A DNA stretch of 64,000 nt from JACKCP01 sp034007295. Lineage in GTDB: Bacteria; Desulfobacterota; Desulfobacteria; Desulfobacterales; JACKCP01. This document shows, in pieces, positions 50,210 through 58,872 of the stretch (positions within the stretch are counted from its first letter, which is position 1; each line of letters starts with the position of its first letter). The position numbers were made by a program, and so were the translations under genes. The notes under the pieces were generated by a model that did no database searches, was not told the origin of the DNA, and was given only the letters and a program-made list of their open reading frames with translations. The stretch spans positions 1-64,000 of the forward strand of contig JAVERC010000006.1 in the NCBI GenBank assembly GCA_034007295.1. The letters are read 5' to 3'.

Positions 50210-51922
50210 ATGGTTCTGCTAAACCCGAAAAAATACAAAGACAGAAAATACCCTGATGAAAGATCAAAGGAAATCATGCTGAAAACCATTGAATGGTTTG
50301 AAAACAAAGGTCTTGGAAAAATCAAGGAAGATTTTCAGAACAGAACATTTACATCTGACTTTGCAGATTTTGTAAAAAAAGAAAAAATATTTGAATCCCT
50401 TTTCCTTCCAAAAGGTTATGGCGATGATCCAAATCAGTACTACAGCACATACAAAATGTTTGAATTTTCTGAAATTCTTGGTTTTTACGGTTCAGCATAC
50501 TGGTATATGTTTCATGTATCAACACTTGGACTTGACCCTGTTTTTCTTGGAGACAATGAAGAAGCCAAACAAAAAGCTGTTGCAACATTAAAGGAAAATC
50601 CCCTTTGTGCATTTGGACTTTCTGAAAAAGAACATGGTGCAGATATTTACTCAAGTGAAATGAAGCTTTATCCCCAGCCAGACGGAACCTATCTTGCAAA
50701 CGGTTCAAAATACTATATTGGAAACGGAAACGAAGCATCAACTGTAACAGTTTTTGCTAAATTTGCAGATACAGATGAATATGTTTTCTTTGTTGTGGAC
50801 TCACACCATGAAAAATATGAATGCATAAAAAATGTAATTGCCTGTGACCAGATGTATGTTGCTGAATTTGCTCTTCATGATTACCCAATAACCGAAGCAG
50901 AGATTCTTTCAAGAGGACAAAAAGCATGGGACGACATGCTGAACACCATAAACATATGTAAATTTAATATTGGTTCAGCTGCAATAGGCCTTTGCGAGCA
51001 CAGCCTTTATGAATCTTTAAATCATGCAGCACACAGAAATATTTTTGGAAAAAATGTTACTGAATTTGCTCATATCAGACAGCTTTTCTTTGACTCATAC
51101 ATAAGAACTGTTGCAATGAAACTTTTCGGACTCAGGGCAACAGACTACCTGAGAGCTGCAAATCCTGAAGACAGAAGATATCTTCTTTTCAACCCTCTTA
51201 TGAAAATGAAGGTTGCAACCCAGGGTGAAAGAGTTATGGAAGACCTTTGGGATATTATTGCTGCAAAAGGTTTTGAAAAAGACATGTTCTTTGAACAGGC
51301 AGCAATGGAAATAAAGGGAATGCCAAAGCTTGAAGGAACAAAGCACGTAAACATGGCACTTATTGCCAAACTTATTCCAAACTACATGTTTAATCCAAAG
51401 GAATATCCTGAAATTCCAAAAATGAACGGCAAAGAAAATGATGATTTTCTTTTCAGCCAGGGGCCAACCAAAGGTTACGGCAAAATTCAGTTCCATGATT
51501 ATATGCCGATATTTAACAAAGTCTCCCATCTAAGCAATGTAAAAATCTTTATTGATCAGGTAAAAGCTTTCCAGGAAGTTCTAATGGTTTCAGGTGCAGG
51601 AATCATGAAGCAGATGATGAACTTTGATTTTCTTTTTGCTCTTGGAGAAATTTTCTCTGTTATTCCATATGCACAGCTTATTGTTGAATCAGCAAAAATT
51701 GAAGGCATTAAAGATGAGGTATTAAATTCAATTTTTGATGTTTTTGTAAGGGATATGTCAAGCTATGCAACAATCTTTCTTATGAAGCCTTCAACATCAG
51801 AAGAGCAGATAAGAGCTGCACAGAAAATAATAAGAAAACCTGACACTTCTGAAAGTGATTTTGATAAGGTTATAAATGACCACATCTATACATTAATAGA
51901 TGCATATACAATGAATCCTTAA
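50210..51922 (+). CDS. Large acyl-CoA dehydrogenase family protein
   Basis: A 570-residue flavoprotein of the acyl-CoA dehydrogenase superfamily, longer than the usual ~380. N-terminal helical domain, then F-G-L-S-E-K-E-H-G-A-D (flavin/substrate loop, near residue 140) and G-S-K-Y-Y-I-G-N-G-N. The C-terminal helical domain has L-E-G-T-K-H-V, where Glu could be the catalytic base. An additional ~130-residue C-terminal helical extension follows, as in large fatty-acyl or acyl-ACP-like members. GGAGGAG precedes the ATG. It is monocistronic, with a tandem operator upstream and a terminator downstream. Confidence 0.85.
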   Translation: MVLLNPKKYKDRKYPDERSKEIMLKTIEWFENKGLGKIKEDFQNRTFTSDFADFVKKEKIFESLFLPKGYGDDPNQYYSTYKMFEFSEILGFYGSAYWYMFHVSTLGLDPVFLGDNEEAKQKAVATLKENPLCAFGLSEKEHGADIYSSEMKLYPQPDGTYLANGSKYYIGNGNEASTVTVFAKFADTDEYVFFVVDSHHEKYECIKNVIACDQMYVAEFALHDYPITEAEILSRGQKAWDDMLNTINICKFNIGSAAIGLCEHSLYESLNHAAHRNIFGKNVTEFAHIRQLFFDSYIRTVAMKLFGLRATDYLRAANPEDRRYLLFNPLMKMKVATQGERVMEDLWDIIAAKGFEKDMFFEQAAMEIKGMPKLEGTKHVNMALIAKLIPNYMFNPKEYPEIPKMNGKENDDFLFSQGPTKGYGKIQFHDYMPIFNKVSHLSNVKIFIDQVKAFQEVLMVSGAGIMKQMMNFDFLFALGEIFSVIPYAQLIVESAKIEGIKDEVLNSIFDVFVRDMSSYATIFLMKPSTSEEQIRAAQKIIRKPDTSESDFDKVINDHIYTLIDAYTMNP

Positions 51923-51958
51923 TCAAAAGCCTTTAAAAACAAAAGATTATGGTTAATA

Positions 51959-51995
51959 ATGCAGCCTGTACAATTTATTAAAGTCCAGGCTGCAT
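51959..51995. terminator. Bidirectional terminator
   Basis: ATGCAGCCTG / CAGGCTGCAT is a perfect 10 bp stem with AT-rich flanks. It lies between the acyl-CoA dehydrogenase and the converging Memo-family gene. Confidence 0.7.
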
Positions 51996-52011
51996 AATTT
52001 TTAATATAAAA

Positions 52012-52851
52012 TTATTCAAAATAAATTCCTGCATATCCCACAAAACTGTCAGATTTTCTCTTTTCACAGCTGTTTGAATAATCGGCACAAACACCTTTTT
52101 TTGCACCAAGACTTAAAGCACATCCAACAGCTCCGGCAGCTGCTCCGCTGCAGCATGCATTCATGTTAACCCTTGAATCTGAAATTATTCCTGAATAATC
52201 CATATTTTCAATCAGGCTTATCATTTTTTTGTCATTAAAATTTTTTACTTTTTCATAGGCTTCAGACGACTTTCCATAGGGCATAAATCCATAGGAAGGA
52301 CCATAATGGGTTAAATCAGTGCTTCCTATTACAACTGGTTTTTTACCAAGTTCAAGGGCTTTTTTACCAACTTTTCTGCCAAACTCAAAACTTGACTCAT
52401 CAGGAGGCAGTCCGCAGCAGAAAACTTCAACCTCACCCATAAAATGCCTTATAAAAGGAAGCTGTACTTCTATTGTGTTGTCAGGGATAAAATCATCTGG
52501 AGTTTCAGGAATAAAATCTGTATCTTTTTCAATTTCCTTTACAAGGTCAGTACAGACAAAAAGATCACCAACAGGAGTTTCATATGCTCCATTTGTCATA
52601 ATTCTGATTTTTTCACCTTCAGCCATGTGCATTCCAAAAACAATAACAAGATCAGGGTTCATATGAGAAAGAGCCTCAATTATTATTTTTGCTGTTTCAC
52701 CTGAAAAATACCACCCTGCATGTGGAACAATTCCACCAAAAATTTTTTTATCTATTTTAATATGCTTTGTGCCGGAGGAAATAAACATTTCGCATTCCTC
52801 TTTTGTGTCAGGATACCAGGTTCCCCTTAAAAGGCCTTTACGTTTTTGCAT
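52012..52851 (-). CDS. Memo-family protein (AmmeMemoRadiSam system protein B)
   Basis: A 279-residue Memo-like protein. Metal-site candidates are His44 in V-P-H-A-G-W-Y-F-S-G, His75 in G-M-H-M-A-E-G, and a Cys in N-M-N-A-C-C-S-G-A-A-A-G. S-T-D-L-T-H-Y-G is also typical. The usual H-S-L-E-V-Q-L-P motif reads N-T-I-E-V-Q-L-P here, losing one His. In many bacteria Memo clusters with an AMMECR1 protein and a radical SAM enzyme; neither lies directly beside it. GGGGGA precedes the ATG. Function is poorly known. Confidence 0.85.
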   Translation of the reverse strand: MQKRKGLLRGTWYPDTKEECEMFISSGTKHIKIDKKIFGGIVPHAGWYFSGETAKIIIEALSHMNPDLVIVFGMHMAEGEKIRIMTNGAYETPVGDLFVCTDLVKEIEKDTDFIPETPDDFIPDNTIEVQLPFIRHFMGEVEVFCCGLPPDESSFEFGRKVGKKALELGKKPVVIGSTDLTHYGPSYGFMPYGKSSEAYEKVKNFNDKKMISLIENMDYSGIISDSRVNMNACCSGAAAGAVGCALSLGAKKGVCADYSNSCEKRKSDSFVGYAGIYFE

Positions 52852-53022
52852 TTATCCCCCTTTTTTAAAATTTTTCTTTTCAACAGCCTTTTCATATGAT
52901 TAAAAACAAAAGTTTATGTGAAATATTTTTCACCTGAAACAAACTTTTTAAGGCTGAGTCTTTTTTTTTATTAAATAATGGTTAAGGTAATATTTATTAA
53001 GCTATAATATTTATTTATTATA

Positions 53023-53060
53023 ATGCTGAACGAAAAAATATAAATAGCTGCTGACCGAAA
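53023..53060 (+). repeat. Two tandem left-end scraps of the family A element
   Basis: AATGCTGAACGAAAA and TAGCTGCTGACCGAAAA both match the element's left terminus, 23 bases apart, just upstream of nifU. This looks like two incomplete insertions or one insertion with later deletion. Confidence 0.5.
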
Positions 53061-53089
53061 ATAAAATATCCCGTAACAAGGAGCATAAA

Positions 53090-53920
53090 ATGTGGGAATA
53101 CACAGATAAGGTAAGAGAACATTTCATAAATCCAAGAAATGTAGGTGAGGTTGAAAATCCAAGCGGCACAGGAGATGTAGGTTCAATTACCTGCGGTGAT
53201 GCTTTAAAGCTTACACTTAAAATAGATGAAAACAATATTATTACTGATGCCAAGTTTAAAACTTATGGCTGTGCCAGTGCCATAGCATCTTCTTCTGCAC
53301 TTACTGAAATGATAATAGGCAAATCACTTGAAGAAGCAGAAAAACTTACAAATGATGATATTGTTGCCTATCTTGGAGGACTTCCAAAAGAGAAAATCCA
53401 TTGTTCTGTAATGGGACAGGAGGCACTTCAAAAAGCAATAGCAGATTTTAAAGGTATTGAAATTGTTCAAAAAGAAGGGAATATTATCTGCCACTGCTTT
53501 GATATTACAGAAGATGAAATCCGTCATGCAGTTTCAGAACACGGACTTTCCTCCATTGATGATGTAACAGGTTTTCTTAAGGCCGGAGGCGGCTGCGGAC
53601 AATGTCACGAAAATATTCAGGAAATTATAGATGATATTAGAGGTGATCTTAATAAAAAGAAAAAAAGTGCCTCAAAACTCACAAATCTCCAGAAAATCAA
53701 AAAAATCGAGCAAACCCTTGAAGAAGACATAAAGCCTGCACTGAAAAAAGACGGAGGCAATATTGAACTTGTTGATGTTGATGACAACAGAGTTATTGTA
53801 AGACTTCAGGGAGCATGTGCAACATGCATAAAATCAAAGGAAACACTTAAAAATCATGTTGAGGCAAAACTAAGACAAAAAGTTGCCCATGATCTTGTTG
53901 TAGAGGAGTCCCTCCTATGA
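53090..53920 (+). CDS. nifU: Three-domain Fe-S scaffold protein NifU
   Basis: A 276-residue full-length NifU. The N-terminal IscU-type scaffold has Cys35, Cys61 and Cys105. A central [2Fe-2S] BFD-like domain has Cys134, Cys136, Cys169 and Cys172. The C-terminal Nfu domain has Cys243 and Cys246 in A-C-A-T-C. It assembles clusters using sulfur from the NifS encoded next. No nif structural genes are in the window, so it may serve general cluster assembly, as in many anaerobes lacking Isc. AAGGAG precedes ATG. Confidence 0.93.
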   Translation: MWEYTDKVREHFINPRNVGEVENPSGTGDVGSITCGDALKLTLKIDENNIITDAKFKTYGCASAIASSSALTEMIIGKSLEEAEKLTNDDIVAYLGGLPKEKIHCSVMGQEALQKAIADFKGIEIVQKEGNIICHCFDITEDEIRHAVSEHGLSSIDDVTGFLKAGGGCGQCHENIQEIIDDIRGDLNKKKKSASKLTNLQKIKKIEQTLEEDIKPALKKDGGNIELVDVDDNRVIVRLQGACATCIKSKETLKNHVEAKLRQKVAHDLVVEESLL

Positions 53921-55080
53921 TTGACAATCCAATATATCTTGACAACAACGCAACTACAAGAACAGCCCCAGAAGTAATTGAAGCAATGCTTCCATATCTT
54001 GGAACATTTTATGGAAACCCTTCAAGCATGCACTCCTTTGGCGGACAGGTCGCAGATAAAATCAAGGCGGCAAGACAGTCTATAGCAAAACTTTTCAATG
54101 CCTCACCTGATGAATTTATATTTACAAGCTGCGGAACTGAAAGTGACAGTGCTGCAATACTTTCGGCAATAAAGGCTTTTCCCGAAAAAAAACATTTAAT
54201 TACTTCATCTGTTGAACATCCAGCAGTAAAAAATCTTTATGAAAACCTTAAAAAACAGGGTTATAAAATTTCCCTTATCCCTGTTGACTCAAAAGGAAGG
54301 CTTGACCTTGATTTTTACCGTGAAAATTTAACAGAAGATACTGCAATTGTAAGTCTTATGTGGGCAAACAATGAAACCGGTACAATTTTCCCAATCAAGG
54401 AGCTTGCACAGCTTGCAAAGGAAAAAGGAGTTCTTTTTCACACAGATGCTGTTCAGGCAGCAGGAAAAATAATTACAGACTTAAATGATGCAAAAGTTGA
54501 CATGCTTTCCCTTTCAGGCCATAAACTGCACGCACCAAAAGGAATAGGTGCATTATACATAAGAAAGGGAACTCCTTTTTATCCTTTTCTTGTAGGCGGA
54601 CACCAGGAAGGCGGAAAAAGAGCCGGAACTGAAAGTACAGCCTCCATAATTGCACTTGGCAGGGCATGTGAACTTGCAATGGAAAATATGGAAAAGGAAC
54701 AAAACGAAGTTAAAAGATTAAGGGACAAGCTTGAAAAAGCCCTTCTTGAAAAGATTCCCCATTCATTTGTAAACGGAGACATAGAAAACAGACTTCCAAA
54801 TACATCAAGCATAAGTTTTGAATACATTGAAGGAGAAGCAATTCTTCTTATGATGGATCAGTTTAAAATATGTGCATCTTCCGGTTCTGCATGTACTTCC
54901 GGTTCTCTTGAACCTTCACATGTTTTAAGATCAATGGGAGTTCCCTATGAAGCAGCCCATGGAACAGTGAGATTCAGTCTTTCAATTTACACTACAGAAG
55001 ATGAAATTGATTTTGTTATTGAAAAAATGCCTTCAATAATTCAGAGATTAAGGGAAATGTCTCCATTCTGGAAGGGATAA
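53917..55080 (+). CDS. nifS: Cysteine desulfurase NifS
   Basis: A 387-residue PLP enzyme that takes sulfur from cysteine as a protein persulfide. H-T-D-A-V-Q (near 175-180), the PLP lysine Lys203 in S-G-H-K-L-H and the catalytic Cys326 in S-G-S-A-C-T-S-G-S are all present. The short loop around Cys326 is of the NifS/IscS class. Its ATG overlaps the nifU stop (ATGA), so translation is coupled. Two hairpins follow the gene. Confidence 0.94.
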   Translation: MIDNPIYLDNNATTRTAPEVIEAMLPYLGTFYGNPSSMHSFGGQVADKIKAARQSIAKLFNASPDEFIFTSCGTESDSAAILSAIKAFPEKKHLITSSVEHPAVKNLYENLKKQGYKISLIPVDSKGRLDLDFYRENLTEDTAIVSLMWANNETGTIFPIKELAQLAKEKGVLFHTDAVQAAGKIITDLNDAKVDMLSLSGHKLHAPKGIGALYIRKGTPFYPFLVGGHQEGGKRAGTESTASIIALGRACELAMENMEKEQNEVKRLRDKLEKALLEKIPHSFVNGDIENRLPNTSSISFEYIEGEAILLMMDQFKICASSGSACTSGSLEPSHVLRSMGVPYEAAHGTVRFSLSIYTTEDEIDFVIEKMPSIIQRLREMSPFWKG

Positions 55081-55092
55081 AATCATATAAAA

Positions 55093-55161
55093 AAATCTTT
55101 GCTTATATGTAATTTGCAAAGATTTGAATTATCAAGGGGAGAATAAATCTCCCCTTTTTTT
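55093..55161 (+). terminator. Tandem hairpins ending the nifUS operon
   Basis: The first stem AAATCTTTGC / GCAAAGATTT (55093-55124) and the second AAGGGGAG / CTCCCCTT (55134-55156) are followed by a T run. The second is a standard Rho-independent terminator. Confidence 0.85.
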
Positions 55162-55164
55162 ATT

Positions 55165-55221
55165 TTAGAAGTGTTTTTTTATGAATCTGTTTCCTACGAT
55201 GAATTCTCTTAAAAGTTTCAT
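55165..55221 (-). CDS. Candidate 18-residue basic peptide gene
   Basis: On the minus strand a full AGGAGGT Shine-Dalgarno sequence lies four bases before ATG at 55221. An 18-codon frame encodes M-K-L-L-R-E-F-I-V-G-N-R-F-I-K-K-H-F and stops at 55165-55167. A TTGACA hexamer sits about 80 bases upstream (55302-55307, minus strand). The peptide alternates hydrophobic and basic residues and could form an amphipathic helix. It may be a membrane-associated microprotein or a leader peptide; no gene follows on that strand before nifS, which lies antisense. The rest of 55222-55414 shows no other gene. Confidence 0.45.
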   Translation of the reverse strand: MKLLREFIVGNRFIKKHF

Positions 55222-55414
55222 TTTGACCTCCTGAATATATATTTAATTTTATTAGTTTCAGTGAACTTTGTTTGAGTATAAATTAGTACCGTTTTTTAAA
55301 GTGTCAACCAGAAACCAAAAAAAAATCAAAAATAATTTTTATTTACTATTCAGCAAAAACAAATTTTATCAAAAAACAGAAAGTCTTTTTAATTTAAAAC
55401 AAACACTCAAGTTT

Positions 55415-58400
55415 TTATTCATTTACGGCTTTATCAATATTCCCCTCTTTTTTAAACACAGCAAAATAAGTAACAGGAATAATAATAAGTGTAAAAAGAG
55501 TTGAGGCGGTAATTCCAAATATAAGTGCCCATGCAAGTCCTGAAAAAACAGGATCAAATGTTATGGGCCAGGCACCAATTGCAGTTGTAAGTGCTGTAAG
55601 AACAATCGGACGAAATCTTATTGCACCGCTTTCAAGAACAGCCTCTTTAAAGTCTGTACCCTGTTTTACAGCTTCCTGGATAAAATCTATAAGCACAAGG
55701 GAATTTCTTATAACAATTCCTCCAAGGGCAATCATTCCAATCATGCTTGTTGCTGTAAAAAATACAGGGTTATAATATCCTCCTATTGTTTCTCCGGTAA
55801 TTACATTAAGAAGAAAAAATCCAGGCATAATACCAAGTATTGTAAGGGGAATTGCCATCATAATTATTAAAGGCATGAAAAACGAATTGGACTGAATTAC
55901 AAGTATGAGATAAATGGCAACAAGTGCTGCTGCAAAAGCAATCCCCATATCCCTGAAAACACGAAGAGTTATTTTCCACTCACCTTCTCCTGCCCACTGA
56001 ACTCTTATTCCCTGATCCTTGAAATGGTCATCCTTTCCCATCATATCAATAACTGCCTCACCAGGAGCTCTTCCAGCCATTTCAGCAGTAACATACACAA
56101 CTCTTTTCAGATTTTTGTGATAAATCGGCTGATCTGTATCAACTTCTTTAAGATTTACCATTTCTGCAATGGAAACCATTTTTCCTGAAGCAGTTTTTAC
56201 AGGTATTTCAAGAAGCTCAAAAACATTTGATCTTTTCTCTATTGGAAAAATCACATTTACCGGATATGGCTGCCTTTCATTTTCAATATGAAGAAAAGCC
56301 GGTTTTGCTCCGCTTAATGCTGTCTGAAGAACTGAAAGAATCTGTGATGTACTCACTCCGTGAAGGGAAGCCTTTTCCTTGTCAATGACAAACTCAATTC
56401 GTTTTCTTGGGGTTTCTGTCATATCATCAACTTCAACAACCCCTTTTTCAGGGTTCATGATTTTTTCCTGAATTTCTTTTCCTGCATTTATAAGTTCAAA
56501 ATAGCGTTTTGACTGTTCCCCGTAAATTTCAGCAACAACAGTGGCAATAACAGGAGGTCCTGGAGGTACTTCAACAAGTTTTAAATCTGCATTATATTTT
56601 TCACCGATTTTTTTAAGATCATCCCTTATTCTTAAAATTATTCCATGGCTCTGCATTTCCCGTTTTTCTTTGGAAAAAAGATTAACCCTTATGTCTGCAA
56701 GATTTTCACCTTTTCTAAGATAATAATGACGCACCATTCCATTAAAATCCATTGGAGAAGACTCTCCAGAATAGGAAACATAATTTTTAACTTCAGGTAT
56801 TTTTGAAAGATAATCCTCAACAACCCTTACAACCCTGTCTGTATATTCAAGGGTTGTTCCCTCAGGCATATCAATAATAACCTGAAATTCGTTTTTATTG
56901 TCAAAGGGAAGAAGCTTTAATGGAACAAGACGAAAAAGAGCAAGGCCTGAAGAGATTAAAAAAAGTGCTGCAACACCAAATAAAAGCAAATACCTTAATT
57001 TTCTACTGCTCAAAAAAGGATTCATGGTGGTTCTGTAAAGTTTGTCAATAATTGGATTTACACCTGATGATTCAAGTTCTGAAGATTTTACATTTTTTAA
57101 AAGATGATAGGACATGAAAGGAACAATTGTTATGGCACAAAGTGTTGAAAAAGTAACTGTAAGGGGAACATTAATTGCCATTGGAGCCATATATGGGCCC
57201 ATCATTCCGGTAATAAAAAACAATGGAATAAAACATACAATAATTGCAAGGGTTGACATTACAACCGGAGTCAAAACCTCTGACACTCCAAAAAGAGTGC
57301 TTTTTTGGGGATCTTTTGGATTGATTCTCAAGTTTCTCTGTATATTGTCAACATTTGTTATGGGATCATCAACAACAAGTCCAAGGGATAAAATAAGGGC
57401 AAAAAGAGTTACCCTGTTTATTGTGTATCCAAAAAGATAGTTAAAAAAAAGTGCAAGTGAAAAACTCACAGGAACAGCTACTGCAACAATCAAGGCCTCT
57501 CTTTTTCCTATGGTGAATGCCAAAAGAATTACAACGCATACAATTGCAAAACCAAGGGAACTTAAAAGTGAATTTACTTTTTCACTTGCTGTTTCACCGT
57601 AATTTCTTGTTATTTCAATGTTAATACCTTGGGGCATTATTTCTTTTTTAAGTTTTTCGACTTCATCTATAACAGCAGCCGCAACCTTTACGGCATTGGT
57701 TCCTTTTTTCTTTGCAAGGGCAAGGGTCACTGCTGTTGCAGATTCAGGGTAGTTTTCATTTTCTTTAATCTGTCTGAAATATTTTGAAAACCCTATTCTG
57801 GAATAGGTTTTTGCCTCTCTGGCACAGCAGCTTATGTCTGCAACATCCCTTAGATAAACAGGCCTGCCCTGCCTTACACCTACAACAAGTGATTTTACGT
57901 CATTTGCATCATTTAAAAAGGAGTTGCTTTCAACTTTAAAAACCCTGTTATTTTCTGAAAAAGTTCCTGCTGTTACAGATGAATCAGCAGCTTTAAGAGA
58001 ATTTACAATTTCACCAAGTGAAACATTCAGGCTTTTCATTTTTTCAGGATTTACCTCGACCTTAAGTTCTTCAGGACGTCCTCCTGTAATTGAAGTCTTT
58101 GATATATTTTCAAGTTCAGCAAGTCTTGCAAGAACTTCCTCTCCTATTCGTTCCATTGCATGGTCGTCATAAATCTCAGAATAAAGGGTTATATTGACTA
58201 TTGGAACATCATCAATGCTAACAGGTTTTACCACCCAGTTTTCAACTATCTGGGGAACTATGTCCTTATTCATCATTATTTTATTATGAAGCCTTACAAG
58301 GGCCCTTGTTTCATCTTCTCCAACATAAAACCTTACAGTAACAAGGGCCATATCTTTTTTTGAAACCGAATACACATACTCAACACCGTCTGTCTGCCAC

Positions 58401-58648
58401 AAGAGTCTTTCCAGAGGGGCAGAAACGAGTTTCTCAATTTCTCCTGCACTGGCACCAGGAGCACTTACAATTATATCTGCCATTGGAACAATTATCTGTG
58501 GTTCTTCTTCCTTTGGAGTTAAAATAACAGCACTGATTCCAAGAATAAAGGCTGTAATAAGAAAAATAATTGAAAGTCTTGCAGATAAAAAAGCCTTGAC
58601 TGTTTTCATAAGAGGGCCCGAAGAAATGACCTGAAAATTATTATTCAT
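55415..58648 (-). CDS. RND efflux pump, inner-membrane subunit (second system)
   Basis: A 1077-residue RND permease. First TM near residues 30-48 after K-A-F-L-S-A-R-L; porter loop G-A-S-A-G-E-I-E-K-L-V; proton-relay helix with L-G-L-V-V-D-D-P-I-T-N-V near 430; second TM block near 900-1060. The V-D-D-P form of the relay motif and P-P-G-P-P-V-I near 700 are seen in a subgroup of HAE/CzcA-like pumps of Deltaproteobacteria. It lies downstream of its adaptor and channel. The gap to the adaptor gene is occupied by element A8. Substrate unknown. Confidence 0.88.
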   Translation of the reverse strand: MNNNFQVISSGPLMKTVKAFLSARLSIIFLITAFILGISAVILTPKEEEPQIIVPMADIIVSAPGASAGEIEKLVSAPLERLLWQTDGVEYVYSVSKKDMALVTVRFYVGEDETRALVRLHNKIMMNKDIVPQIVENWVVKPVSIDDVPIVNITLYSEIYDDHAMERIGEEVLARLAELENISKTSITGGRPEELKVEVNPEKMKSLNVSLGEIVNSLKAADSSVTAGTFSENNRVFKVESNSFLNDANDVKSLVVGVRQGRPVYLRDVADISCCAREAKTYSRIGFSKYFRQIKENENYPESATAVTLALAKKKGTNAVKVAAAVIDEVEKLKKEIMPQGINIEITRNYGETASEKVNSLLSSLGFAIVCVVILLAFTIGKREALIVAVAVPVSFSLALFFNYLFGYTINRVTLFALILSLGLVVDDPITNVDNIQRNLRINPKDPQKSTLFGVSEVLTPVVMSTLAIIVCFIPLFFITGMMGPYMAPMAINVPLTVTFSTLCAITIVPFMSYHLLKNVKSSELESSGVNPIIDKLYRTTMNPFLSSRKLRYLLLFGVAALFLISSGLALFRLVPLKLLPFDNKNEFQVIIDMPEGTTLEYTDRVVRVVEDYLSKIPEVKNYVSYSGESSPMDFNGMVRHYYLRKGENLADIRVNLFSKEKREMQSHGIILRIRDDLKKIGEKYNADLKLVEVPPGPPVIATVVAEIYGEQSKRYFELINAGKEIQEKIMNPEKGVVEVDDMTETPRKRIEFVIDKEKASLHGVSTSQILSVLQTALSGAKPAFLHIENERQPYPVNVIFPIEKRSNVFELLEIPVKTASGKMVSIAEMVNLKEVDTDQPIYHKNLKRVVYVTAEMAGRAPGEAVIDMMGKDDHFKDQGIRVQWAGEGEWKITLRVFRDMGIAFAAALVAIYLILVIQSNSFFMPLIIMMAIPLTILGIMPGFFLLNVITGETIGGYYNPVFFTATSMIGMIALGGIVIRNSLVLIDFIQEAVKQGTDFKEAVLESGAIRFRPIVLTALTTAIGAWPITFDPVFSGLAWALIFGITASTLFTLIIIPVTYFAVFKKEGNIDKAVNE

Positions 58649-58729
58649 TTAAATTATCTCCGTGATTATTAAACTTGAAATCCCATTATTGGGACAAATT
58701 CAGTTTGCACTTAATAGAACTGCTGTTTT

Positions 58730-58872
58730 AATGATTACCCGAAAACTGAATTTTTTTGTCCATTTACGATATATGACAAATTTAACCCTCAGGCTGCATA
58801 AAGTATTTAAGGTTAAATTTGTCATATACCAGGGCGAAATGAGCTAAAAAGTCAGTTCCATTTCAGCAACTA
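58730..58872 (-). repeat. Family A palindromic element, copy A8 (inside an operon)
   Basis: On the minus strand it starts TAGTTGCTGAAATGGAACTG and ends GTTTTCGGGTAATCAT. This copy has the best inner hairpin: an 18 bp perfect stem (58770-58787 with 58811-58828) and a 23-base loop. It lies between the adaptor and pump genes of one operon, and its first TAG is the stop codon of the adaptor. Confidence 0.8.

Noticed and set aside
53090..55080. Nitrogen-fixation locus
   Set aside because: nifU and nifS occur without nifHDK or other nif genes. In anaerobes they often serve general Fe-S assembly.
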